Below are positions 43,155 through 51,625 of a DNA stretch of 64,000 nucleotides, piece after piece. Source of the stretch: Lachnospiraceae bacterium (lineage in GTDB: Bacteria; Bacillota; Clostridia; Lachnospirales; Lachnospiraceae); assembly GCA_016294075.1 (NCBI GenBank), contig JAEDCQ010000002.1, positions 248,001 to 312,000 on the forward strand. Reading direction: 5' to 3'. Under the pieces are notes generated by a model. It saw only the letters and a list, made by a program, of their open reading frames with translations, did not search any database and was not told where the DNA came from. The position numbers and the translations under genes are program-made. Position 1 is the first letter of the stretch. Each line of letters opens with the position of its first letter.

Positions 43155-44738
43155 ATGTTAGTTACGTTGTTAAAATTATGTTTTTATTTTGCAGCGGTAG
43201 CCGGAGTTTATTTTCTGGTACCGAAAAAACGGCAATGGTGGGTTCTTCTTCTGGGGAACCTGCTGTTTTATTTGCACTACAGCAGTTATTTGCTGATATA
43301 TCTTATTATTACAATTATTACCACCTACATAACGGGAATTCTTTTGGAAAAGAAGGGTGACGAATACAAAAATAAGATTAGACAGCAGGAAGACAAGGAA
43401 TTAAAAAAGCAGATAAAAGCGCGTCTGGTAAAAGAAAAGCGATGGATTCTTGCACTTAGTCTCTGCTTAAATCTGGGTATATGGATTGCCTTAAAATATA
43501 CCGGTTTTTTTGCGGAAGCGTTGAATCAGCTGTTTGCAGCATGCGGTGCAAATGCTGCACTTCCGGTTCTACGTTTTGTGATGCCGCTCGGAATGTCTTA
43601 TTATACTCTTGTGGCAGCAGGCTATTGTATTGATATTTACAGAGGAAAATATAAGGCTGAGCGTAATATTTTTAAATATGCCGTCTTTTTATCCTTCTTT
43701 TTACAATTGATACAGGGACCCTTTAGCAGGTATGATGAGCTTGCCCCTTCGTTGTTTGCGGAGCATCGTTTTTCATGGGAACGTCTTTATAACGGTGCAA
43801 TGCGTATTTTATGGGGAATTTTTAAGAAATGTCTGATTGCGGATAAATTGTCTGTCTGTGTGGAATATGTATATGAAAATTATGCTTCATTGGACGGAAG
43901 CTTTCTTTTTCTTGCGATGATTTTATTCGGAATTGAATTATACGCAGACTTTTCCGGTTATATGGATATTATGGTCGGAACGGGACAGATTATGGGAATT
44001 GTTCTGCCTGAGAACTTTAAACAGCCGTTTTTTGCAAAATCAATTGAAGAGTTTTGGAGAAGATGGCATATTACGCTCGGGGCATGGTTTAAAAATTATT
44101 TGTTTTATCCGGTTTCTATGAGTAAATGGGCACAAAATATCGGAGTAAAGAGCCGTAAATATTTAGGTAATCGAACAGGAAGACTGATTCCCAGTTATTT
44201 TGCACTGGTATTGGTATGGAGTGCGACAGGCCTTTGGCACGGAGCTGCGTCTCATTATCTGTATTGGGGACTTATGCAGATGGCTGTCATTTTGTTTAGC
44301 ATGCAGATGGCAGGCGTATATGAAAAAATGCATCAGGCGGCACATGTGCCTGCTGATGCCGTATGGTGGCAGGTTATTCAGATGCTTCGTACATTTCTCT
44401 TATTTGCATTCATGGAAATTATGTCGGAGGCGGCTACGGCAGCAGATGCCCTTGCCATGTACGCAAAAATGCTTTTAGGCTGGCAGGAAAATATTTTCAT
44501 GTCAACCGGAACACTGTTTGCCCGGATTGGAATTGTGGATAGTCTGATTGTTCTTTTGGGCGTCATCGGTATGCTTGTTGTGGACATTTTAAAGGAAAAA
44601 CAAATCAGTATCAAAGCATGTGTTATGAAGCTTCCGTTATTTCCGCGTTATGTCTTTTATATCGGAATCATTTATTTAATCGTATTGGCTTCCGCCAGAG
44701 ATAGTATGGGAGGAGGATTTATGTATGCGAATTTTTAA
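43155..44738 (+). CDS. MBOAT acyltransferase, DltB-like
   Basis: A 527-residue polytopic MBOAT protein. IELYADFSGYMDIMVG, SIEEFWRRWHITLGAWF and ATGLWHGAASHYLYWG (catalytic His) are intact. In the Dlt pathway DltB takes the acyl group from the carrier protein across the membrane. This protein is longer than typical DltB (about 400 residues) and closer to AlgI-type MBOATs. The next gene, a DltD-like SGNH protein, overlaps its 3' end by 14 bases, showing close coupling. Confidence 0.85.
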   Translation: MLVTLLKLCFYFAAVAGVYFLVPKKRQWWVLLLGNLLFYLHYSSYLLIYLIITIITTYITGILLEKKGDEYKNKIRQQEDKELKKQIKARLVKEKRWILALSLCLNLGIWIALKYTGFFAEALNQLFAACGANAALPVLRFVMPLGMSYYTLVAAGYCIDIYRGKYKAERNIFKYAVFLSFFLQLIQGPFSRYDELAPSLFAEHRFSWERLYNGAMRILWGIFKKCLIADKLSVCVEYVYENYASLDGSFLFLAMILFGIELYADFSGYMDIMVGTGQIMGIVLPENFKQPFFAKSIEEFWRRWHITLGAWFKNYLFYPVSMSKWAQNIGVKSRKYLGNRTGRLIPSYFALVLVWSATGLWHGAASHYLYWGLMQMAVILFSMQMAGVYEKMHQAAHVPADAVWWQVIQMLRTFLLFAFMEIMSEAATAADALAMYAKMLLGWQENIFMSTGTLFARIGIVDSLIVLLGVIGMLVVDILKEKQISIKACVMKLPLFPRYVFYIGIIYLIVLASARDSMGGGFMYANF

Positions 44739-46089
44739 AAAAGCAGCCGTATTCCTCGTTGCATTTTTTCTGGTCGAACAGATTGCGGTATTTCTTTTGG
44801 AACCGGTAACCTTTGCCCATTTTCTTTCCTTTGATAAAAAGGAAACAGCGAGGGAGAAGGAAACCATAGATATGGCATTTTTTGGTGATTCACGTGCTAT
44901 CCGTACTTTCTATCCTGATATATTTGAGGAGGAAATGGATGGCATAGGAGCTGTAATCAACGAAGGCGTAAATCAACAGCATATTGCATCAACTTATTTC
45001 TATTTAAAAGATTATGTAAACCGATATCCGTTAAAATATGCGGTCGTAAATCTGAATTATGATTATTTTTTAAATACTACAGAAGATGTGACAATTGCCA
45101 AAGGGCTGACGCTGGATAGAATCAGCTCGCCTTTTATTGCGGCAGAGTTTATCAAAGAGCGGTTTTCACTGCGCGAATATCCGGATGTTTTGAAAAGCTA
45201 CCGGTACCGCCATAACATGGACGAAATTTTTGAAACAGCAGCCGAAAAGCTGACGCCGGAATATTGGAAGGGCATTGATACCAGAGAAGATATTCATTAT
45301 GTAAGCAAAGGCTATGCAACATGGGATTTAACTTATAAACAGGGAAATGTCGGCACACCTGCAGGGTGCTTTGTATGGTCTGAAGAAACCGTGGAGCCGG
45401 AATTTCTTCTGTATCTGGATAAAATAGCAGCCCTGTGTAAAGAAAAAAATGTGCAGCTTTATTTTGTGGAAAGTCCGATTACGGTAAGCAGAATGTATGC
45501 AATTGAAGGATACCGTGAGTTTGACAGGACAATACGTGAAAAATGCGATGCCTTAGAAGTTCCATTTTGGAATCTTAATCTGCTAAAGGAAGACAATATA
45601 TCGGTTTATGACCCGAATTTTACGGATACGGAGCATTTAAACGATAAAGGCTCGGAAAAAACAAGCCGGCTTCTGGCTTCCCTTCTTAAGCTTGATATGG
45701 AGGGCAAGGATGTTTCCTCATTCTTTTATGAGGATTTTGATGCATTTAATGAAGAATGTGCACAGATTGGTTCCTGTGATTTGTTTGTATGGGATGCAGA
45801 TACACAGTGGGAACAGATTCAGTTTGATAAGCTGGGAAATAAAGAACCACAAAAGGGACAGCTTGTTCTTTTGGGAAGTGCGTATGCGGCAGAAACAATA
45901 ACCCCTTTGTATTGTTTTTCTGTCACATACGATGGTGGGAAGACCTATTCCGTTTTACAGGACTACAGCACAGAGCCTGTACTGATTATTGATAAAGATG
46001 AGCTGCAAAAAGGCGCAGAATTCCGCATTGATACTAAGCCGGAAACCGGTGCCGATTTACACCACTGCTACCGGACAACATTGGATTAG
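44725..46089 (+). CDS. DltD-like SGNH acyltransferase partner
   Basis: The 454-residue protein has an N-terminal anchor (about 5-26), block I FFGDSRAIR (S56), and block V D301-T-E-H304-L, so a complete SGNH triad is likely. It ends with a beta domain of about 110 residues (DLFVWDADTQWEQ..., YCFSVTYDGGKTYSV), which might bind polymer. It probably completes transfer of the acyl or aminoacyl group to a surface polymer, like DltD. It is the last gene of the operon starting at 39446. Confidence 0.8.
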   Translation: MRIFKKAAVFLVAFFLVEQIAVFLLEPVTFAHFLSFDKKETAREKETIDMAFFGDSRAIRTFYPDIFEEEMDGIGAVINEGVNQQHIASTYFYLKDYVNRYPLKYAVVNLNYDYFLNTTEDVTIAKGLTLDRISSPFIAAEFIKERFSLREYPDVLKSYRYRHNMDEIFETAAEKLTPEYWKGIDTREDIHYVSKGYATWDLTYKQGNVGTPAGCFVWSEETVEPEFLLYLDKIAALCKEKNVQLYFVESPITVSRMYAIEGYREFDRTIREKCDALEVPFWNLNLLKEDNISVYDPNFTDTEHLNDKGSEKTSRLLASLLKLDMEGKDVSSFFYEDFDAFNEECAQIGSCDLFVWDADTQWEQIQFDKLGNKEPQKGQLVLLGSAYAAETITPLYCFSVTYDGGKTYSVLQDYSTEPVLIIDKDELQKGAEFRIDTKPETGADLHHCYRTTLD

Positions 46090-46116
46090 TTGACGGTTGC
46101 ATTTGTGTAAGTCCGG

Positions 46117-46383
46117 TTAACTCATTGTAGCTTTTTCGGCAAGCTGATTACGGTACCACTTACTGTATTTATACATACGGTAGGTGGTACTTATTTCTCT
46201 TAAGAGCTTTTCATTCCGGCATTCCTGTGCAAGCTTGTCCCGCTCTTCCTGCGACATATTGACAAAATCCATATAAGTCATTCGCATTTCGGTTAAGGAG
46301 CCCCTGCACGCCGGGCATACCATTTTGTGTCCGTTTAATATGTGAAAACGGGAACAATTGTTACAAAAATGTATGTACATCAT
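46117..46383 (-). CDS. small zinc-ribbon protein
   Basis: An 88-residue protein with C-x2-C pairs (FCNNC near residues 7-10 and CPAC near 25-28), a likely zinc ribbon, then a helical segment (DFVNMSQEERDKLAQEC) and a basic aromatic tail. AGGAGGGGG precedes the start at 46383; the longer frame to 46467 lacks support. It is monocistronic and convergent with the Dlt-like operon. Function unknown. Confidence 0.65.
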   Translation of the reverse strand: MMYIHFCNNCSRFHILNGHKMVCPACRGSLTEMRMTYMDFVNMSQEERDKLAQECRNEKLLREISTTYRMYKYSKWYRNQLAEKATMS

Positions 46384-46693
46384 ATAAATCCCCCTCCTTT
46401 TACCCCGCTTATTTACTCTTGTGGGGTATAATTGCTGGATAATGCTGTTTTCAAGCCATTTTGCCATGAAATTTCATAGAAATAATCCTCTCGCAGGGTA
46501 GAAATAGCTTAAAGTGTAGCTCTATACCCCTCTTCCTTCTTTCTATTTCCGAATCAATAAAAATGCTGTTCCGGATATAATTTTATTGTATTAAGGGGAA
46601 ACAATGGATGCAACAAAAAGACGTTGACAAGTAACGACATTTTTCGTAAAAATGGACAACCATATTCTTCCACAAAAATTAAGGATTTGAAGG

Positions 46694-46722
46694 TTGTTTG
46701 AAAGAAGGGAAGATGCTATAAT
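46694..46722 (+). promoter_or_regulatory. promoter of the large GH25 lysozyme gene
   Basis: TTGTTT (46694-46699), a 17-base spacer and TATAAT (46717-46722) are present. Transcription would begin near 46729, giving a leader of about 110 bases. Confidence 0.6.
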
Positions 46723-46733
46723 ATGTGATTGAC

Positions 46734-46781
46734 ATAACATGGTTATATGAGAGAAAAATGTGGCCGGTATAACGCGGTTAT
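46734..46781. promoter_or_regulatory. two ATAAC-N3-GTTAT dyads in the lysozyme leader
   Basis: ATAACATGGTTAT (46734-46746) and ATAACGCGGTTAT (46769-46781) have centres 35 bases apart, just downstream of the promoter. They are likely a repressor operator. Confidence 0.5.
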
Positions 46782-46838
46782 GTGATAAAATGAGTAAAAT
46801 ATTGCATCTACATAGTTTAAGAAAGGCATGGTATCAAA

Positions 46839-49076
46839 GTGAAAAATACATATCAGAATGACCTGGATTTTGACATGATCAATCTGGATGAAACAGCAGG
46901 CTGGGATAAGCTTGAAATCGAGTCAGCTTTATATGAAAAAAACGAGGAAGAAAGTCTTGTTTTTCAAGGTGAGGTAACCATCAGCGAAGAGGAACTGTTT
47001 GCGGAAAAAGAGGAAACAGAATATTTTGATGAAGAAGACGACAATGCATTTAATTCAGAAGAAAATGAAGTCTTTTCAGAAGAGGAGCGTTCGGATGAAG
47101 CTGCTGTAATTGTTCCAAAGAAGAAAAAATCCGCAACCGGTAAAGGGAAAAAGAGGAAAAATTGTAAAAAGAAAAAACCACAGACAATATGGGATAAAAT
47201 AGCGGCGATGTTTCGAAATATGTCTGCACTTGATGGCGTTGTTGCGGTAACCGGTGTAATGGTGCTGGTAGTGGCAATTGTGACCGTGAGTGTATTTTCC
47301 GGAGCAAAAGCAGCAAAGCAGCAGGTTGCGGCATTCGCTCCTATTGGAGAGGAAATGTCCTATCTTGCCGACGGCGGAAAAGACACATTACTTGCCATGT
47401 CCGATAGGGGAAAACTGGTTCGTGATGAAGAAACAGAAGAGGAAGAAGAAACAGTAACCGAATACGAGGAAAAAGAGTTAGAAACCGGAAAGACCGTTAA
47501 TGTTAATATGAAACTGACTTCTGTACAGAAGGATTTGAAAATCAAATTTGTAAACCACAAAACAGGCAAACTGATTTCAAATGTGAAATTTTCCGTCTCA
47601 ATTAAGGATGCCGGTGGAAAAACGAAGGAATATTCGGATGACGATATGGATGGTATCATTTATCTGAAGGATATGACGCCTGGAAAAGCAACCGTTACGA
47701 TGCTTGCAATGAGTACAGAAGACGGATTGGCATTGAATACGGCACCACAGACAATTACGATTAAGGATAAAATTGAATACAAAAAAATTGATGTGTCGGA
47801 AGAAGTAAAAAAGGAAAGTGAAGTAAATGCCGCAGTAGAAGATACCGCCAAGGAAAATGAGGTAGAAGCCCAATTGACCGATACGGTAGAATGGGTAGCC
47901 TCTACAAAGACAGAGGTTAATGCTTCGGATTCCTACGTGAAAGTAGAAAAAAGCACAATCTCCGATCCGTCCAAAACAGCAAAGGCTTTTGTGCGTATGA
48001 CGTCGGTGTCCGGAAACACACCGGAATCGTCGACACCGGAATCGTCGACGCCGGAGTCATCAACACCGGAATCATCGACGCCGGAGTCATCCACACCGGA
48101 ATCTTCCACACCGGAATCTTCATCAACGGAGACTACAACGCCGGCAGAGAGTACTACAACCACCACACCGCCAACATCAACAACTCCGCAGAATCCGGCA
48201 AAGAACGATAAGGTTTCCCTGCTAAAGGATACCTCGGGAAATCAGATGTATTTAAAAACATCCGACGGTAAGTATGTGGAAGCAAAATATGCGGATTATT
48301 ATAATGACAAAGCGGTTTTCTATAAGAAGGTTACAACTTCTTCTTATAAATACACCGGCTGGCAGAATCTGGACGGAAAAACATATTTTTATGATGCAAA
48401 CGGTAATTATGTAACCGGAGAGCAGGTTATTCAGGGGGCAAAATACAATTTTGCAAGTGACGGAGCTTTAATTACCGGTTCCGGTACAATGGGGATTGAT
48501 GTGTCAAAATGGAACGGAAATATTGATTGGAATGCCGTAAAAAGTTCAGGTGTTTCCTATGTTATCATCCGTTGCGGTTATCGTGGCTCCACAACAGGTG
48601 CGTTGATTGAAGACCCGAAGTTTAAAACGAATATCAAAGGAGCAACGGCGGCAGGATTAAAGGTGGGTATTTATTTCTTTACGCAGGCTGTGAATGAAGT
48701 GGAAGCGGTGGAAGAAGCGTCCATGACAATCAGTCTGATTAAGAATTACAGTATTTCATATCCTGTATTTTTAGATGTGGAAGCAAGCGGCGGACGTGCG
48801 GATGGCCTTGACCGCAATACCAGAACAAAGGTAATCAAAGCATACTGTGAGACAATCCGTAACAGTGGATATACCGCAGGCGTATATGCGAATAAGACAT
48901 GGCTTAATTCTTATATGAATGCGGGGAAACTCAATTCCTATAAAATATGGCTTGCCCAATATAATACGACACCGACATACGGTGGTAAATATGATTTGTG
49001 GCAGTATACATCGAAAGGGCAGGTAAAGGGAATCAGCGGATATACGGACTTAAATCTAAGCTATATGGGATATTAG
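46839..49076 (+). CDS. GH25 lysozyme with choline-binding-like repeat and TPESS repeats
   Basis: A 745-residue protein that appears type-II anchored. It has an acidic N-terminus (1-90), a basic stretch (93-113), a membrane helix (132-154), a beta domain (about 210-310), a TPESS repeat (about 394-428), one to two cell-wall-binding repeats (about 505-545; YTGWQNLDGKTYFYDANG, then NFASDGALITG), and a GH25 lysozyme domain from 551 (GIDVSKWNG with D553; FLDVEAS with D646, E648). It would cut muramic acid linkages outside the membrane. The CW repeat is of the kind that binds choline or glucan, notable given the lic operon. The start is GTG 46839 with AAAGG about 12 bases upstream. Confidence 0.85.
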   Translation: MKNTYQNDLDFDMINLDETAGWDKLEIESALYEKNEEESLVFQGEVTISEEELFAEKEETEYFDEEDDNAFNSEENEVFSEEERSDEAAVIVPKKKKSATGKGKKRKNCKKKKPQTIWDKIAAMFRNMSALDGVVAVTGVMVLVVAIVTVSVFSGAKAAKQQVAAFAPIGEEMSYLADGGKDTLLAMSDRGKLVRDEETEEEEETVTEYEEKELETGKTVNVNMKLTSVQKDLKIKFVNHKTGKLISNVKFSVSIKDAGGKTKEYSDDDMDGIIYLKDMTPGKATVTMLAMSTEDGLALNTAPQTITIKDKIEYKKIDVSEEVKKESEVNAAVEDTAKENEVEAQLTDTVEWVASTKTEVNASDSYVKVEKSTISDPSKTAKAFVRMTSVSGNTPESSTPESSTPESSTPESSTPESSTPESSTPESSSTETTTPAESTTTTTPPTSTTPQNPAKNDKVSLLKDTSGNQMYLKTSDGKYVEAKYADYYNDKAVFYKKVTTSSYKYTGWQNLDGKTYFYDANGNYVTGEQVIQGAKYNFASDGALITGSGTMGIDVSKWNGNIDWNAVKSSGVSYVIIRCGYRGSTTGALIEDPKFKTNIKGATAAGLKVGIYFFTQAVNEVEAVEEASMTISLIKNYSISYPVFLDVEASGGRADGLDRNTRTKVIKAYCETIRNSGYTAGVYANKTWLNSYMNAGKLNSYKIWLAQYNTTPTYGGKYDLWQYTSKGQVKGISGYTDLNLSYMGY
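48019..48128 (+). repeat. 15-bp tandem repeat encoding TPESS
   Basis: Seven to eight copies of a 15-base unit (acaccggaatcgtcg and variants) encode Thr-Pro-Glu-Ser-Ser in a linker of the GH25 protein. Copies differ mainly at third positions, so the peptide is conserved while the DNA drifts. The array could vary in length. Confidence 0.85.
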
Positions 49077-49100
49077 TATTATTTCAGAGGGGGGAAAGTA

Positions 49101-49381
49101 ATGTACGAAGAAACAGAAGATGGATTTAGACCGGATGGTAACTATGATATTCATGGGACACCGGAAGGGTATAAAGACGGGAAAGATTGTAGGTTTCACT
49201 GCAGTAGGAACTTTTGTTTATGAGTGTAAGGGCGATTCATTCAATCTTGATAAGGTCTTGAAAAAGACAGGAAGAGCTTCTGGCCGGTGTAGTTATTTTG
49301 CTCTTGGGCAGTGCGCTTTTGGCTGCATTGCCGGGTCTGGTTATTTGCTTATTTATCCGTTTATTTTTCGGCAGAAAATAA
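49101..49381 (+). pseudogene. small membrane protein gene, apparently frameshifted
   Basis: ATG 49101 with AGAGGGGGGAAAG upstream opens MYEETEDGFRPDGNYDIHGT and stops after 40 codons. A different frame later reads ELLAGVVILLLGSALLAALP, continuing to a stop at 49381 (an almost certain membrane helix with a basic end). The two pieces look like the ends of a roughly 90-residue membrane protein broken by one or more frameshifts. Alternatively, the first part is a real 40-residue peptide. Confidence 0.4.
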
Positions 49382-49452
49382 GAAGGTATGAAATTTTCTC
49401 CGAAAAGTTGTATATTTATTTACTGCATTTTTTATAGTGATTTTTATGTTAA

Positions 49453-49493
49453 AATGACCGGGATTTTGAAGAATCTTCAAAATCCCGGTCATT
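49453..49493. terminator. perfect 19-bp hairpin
   Basis: 49453-49471 pairs exactly with 49475-49493 around a 3-base loop. No strong T-tract follows. It lies between the lysozyme unit and rmlB and is probably a terminator or RNA stabiliser. Confidence 0.6.
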
Positions 49494-49622
49494 AGATTTA
49501 TAGGGATACACAAAAGGTGTGTTTTGTGGTAAAATAAAAAGCAGTATGGATTTTTATGGGATAGGATGTTTAAAATCCAAATTGAGACAGAAATACTGAA
49601 AAAACATCTTGGAGGATGGGAT

Positions 49623-50711
49623 ATGAGAACTTATTTGGTAACAGGTGGTGCCGGATTTATCGGTTCCAACTACATTCATTACATGTTTAAAAAATATGAT
49701 AATGATATCCGCATTATTAATGTCGATGCATTGACATATGCAGGCAATCTTGAAAACCTGAAGGATATTGAAAACAGAGAAAACTATACATTTATAAAAG
49801 CAGATATCTGCGATAAAGAAGCAATAACAAAGATATTTGAGGAAAATGATATCGACCGTGTCGTACATTTTGCGGCAGAAAGCCATGTGGACAGAAGTAT
49901 TAAAAATCCGGAAGTGTTTGTACAGACAAATGTACTCGGAACCGCTGTTATGTTAAACTGCGCAAAGGCTGCATGGGAATTGCCGGACGGTACGTTTAAG
50001 GAAGGAAAGAAATTCCTTCATGTATCCACGGATGAAGTATATGGTTCCCTGCCGGATGATGATAACGCATTTTTCTATGAAACATCCCCTTATGACCCAC
50101 ACAGCCCGTATTCTGCAAGCAAGGCTTCTTCGGACATGCTGGTAAAGGCATATATGGATACCTATAAGTTCCCGGCTAATATTACGAACTGCTCCAATAA
50201 TTACGGACCGTATCAGTTCCCGGAAAAACTGATTCCCCTTATTATCAACAATGCATTGCAGGGTAAAAAGCTTCCGGTATACGGTGACGGCAAAAATGTC
50301 CGTGATTGGTTATATGTTGAAGACCATGCGAAAGCAATTGATATGGTACAGGAAAAAGGAAAGTTATTTGAAACCTATAATGTGGGTGGTCATAACGAAA
50401 AGCAGAATATCGAAATCATTCATATTATTATAGAAACCCTGCAGGAAATGCTTCCTGATTCCGACCCGCGTAAAGCACTTGTATCAAAGGATTTGATTAC
50501 GTTTGTGGAAGACCGTAAGGGACATGACAGAAGATATGCCATTGCCCCGGATAAAATCAAAGCAGACCTTGGATGGGAGCCCGAAACAATGTTCAAAGAA
50601 GGCATCAAATTAACCATTAAATGGTTCTTTGAGCATGAAGAATGGATGAAGAATGTAACAAGCGGCGATTACCAGAAATACTACGAAGATATGTACAATA
50701 TGAAAAGATAA
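49623..50711 (+). CDS. rmlB: dTDP-glucose 4,6-dehydratase
   Basis: The 362-residue enzyme has VTGGAGFIGSNYI (NAD loop, about 6-18), HFAAESHVDRSI, STDEVYGSL (catalytic Asp/Glu region) and YSASKASSD (Y-x-x-x-K). It makes dTDP-4-keto-6-deoxyglucose, the second step of dTDP-L-rhamnose synthesis, in the cytosol. GGAGG precedes ATG 49623; the longer frame to 49566 lacks a site. It is the first of rmlB-rmlA-GH25-rmlC; rmlD is not in the set. Confidence 0.95.
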   Translation: MRTYLVTGGAGFIGSNYIHYMFKKYDNDIRIINVDALTYAGNLENLKDIENRENYTFIKADICDKEAITKIFEENDIDRVVHFAAESHVDRSIKNPEVFVQTNVLGTAVMLNCAKAAWELPDGTFKEGKKFLHVSTDEVYGSLPDDDNAFFYETSPYDPHSPYSASKASSDMLVKAYMDTYKFPANITNCSNNYGPYQFPEKLIPLIINNALQGKKLPVYGDGKNVRDWLYVEDHAKAIDMVQEKGKLFETYNVGGHNEKQNIEIIHIIIETLQEMLPDSDPRKALVSKDLITFVEDRKGHDRRYAIAPDKIKADLGWEPETMFKEGIKLTIKWFFEHEEWMKNVTSGDYQKYYEDMYNMKR

Positions 50712-50755
50712 TTAAAATTATTTTTTCATAAAATTGTTTTAAGAAAGGACATACA

Positions 50756-51625
50756 ATGAAAGGTATTATTTTAGCAGGCGGCAGCGGCACCAGACTTTAT
50801 CCGCTGACCAAAGCCATTTCCAAACAGATTATGCCGGTATATGATAAGCCGATGATTTATTATCCGCTTTCTACACTTATGCTGGCCGGTATCAGGGAAG
50901 TATTGATTATATCCACTCCGAGAGATTTGCCGGTATTTAAAGAACTGTTAGGTGACGGCAGCCAGCTTGGAATGCATTTTGAATATGCAGTGCAGGAGGT
51001 TCCGAGAGGACTTGCGGATGCTTTTATTATTGGAGCCGATTTCATTAAGGATGATAGTGTGGCACTTGTACTCGGCGATAATATTTTTTACGGACAGAGC
51101 TTTTCCAAGCTGCTTCGTGAGGTTGCAGAACGAAAAAGCGGTGCCACTATTTTCGGATATTATGTACGTGACCCGAGAGAATACGGTGTGGTGGAATTTG
51201 ATGAGAACGGAAAGGCACTCTCCATTGAAGAAAAGCCGGAGCATCCGAAGAGTAATTATGCAGTTCCGGGCCTTTATTTTTATGATAATGACGTTGTGGA
51301 AATTGCAAGAAATGTCAAACCGTCTGCACGCGGTGAGATTGAGATTACATCTATTAATAATGAATATCTGCGCAGAGGAACGCTTCGCGTAGAAACAATG
51401 GGAAGAGGATTTGCATGGCTTGATACGGGTAATCACGATTCCTTGCTGGACGCGGCTGATTTTGTGGCGGCATTCCAGAAAAGACAAGGGCTGTATATCT
51501 CCTGTATTGAAGAAATTGCATATAAAAGAGGATTTATCTCAAGGGAGCAGCTTTTAAAGTTGGCGGAGCCGTTGCTTAAGACGGACTACGGAAAATATCT
51601 GACAGAGGTAGCAAATGGACTCTAG
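50756..51625 (+). CDS. rmlA: glucose-1-phosphate thymidylyltransferase
   Basis: The 289-residue enzyme starts MKGIILAGGSGTRLYPLT, with KQIMPVYDKPMIYYPLS and LVLGDNIFYG (metal/base-binding), all diagnostic for RmlA. It makes dTDP-glucose from dTTP and glucose-1-phosphate, which the phosphomutase at 61965 could supply. AAAGGA precedes ATG 50756. Its last 11 bases overlap the start of the lysozyme gene that follows. Confidence 0.95.
   Translation: MKGIILAGGSGTRLYPLTKAISKQIMPVYDKPMIYYPLSTLMLAGIREVLIISTPRDLPVFKELLGDGSQLGMHFEYAVQEVPRGLADAFIIGADFIKDDSVALVLGDNIFYGQSFSKLLREVAERKSGATIFGYYVRDPREYGVVEFDENGKALSIEEKPEHPKSNYAVPGLYFYDNDVVEIARNVKPSARGEIEITSINNEYLRRGTLRVETMGRGFAWLDTGNHDSLLDAADFVAAFQKRQGLYISCIEEIAYKRGFISREQLLKLAEPLLKTDYGKYLTEVANGL

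Larger units (their letters stand above)
46384..46838. other. 455-base intergenic region with promoter and tandem dyads
   Basis: This divergent region holds the promoter and tandem dyads listed separately at 46694-46781. The rest is AT-rich with no open reading frame or hairpin worth noting. Confidence 0.6.

Noticed and set aside
40173..46089. Plain dlt operon for D-alanylation
   Set aside because: The gene order includes a decarboxylase and half-size transporters, the MBOAT is longer than DltB, and the substrate-pocket segment differs from DltA. It is therefore described as Dlt-like only.
48019..48128. CRISPR-like array
   Set aside because: The 15-bp units have no spacers and encode an in-frame TPESS linker.
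47917..48166. Antisense open frames across the TPESS repeat
   Set aside because: They are shadows of the repeat, low in complexity, without ribosome sites, inside a clear coding gene.
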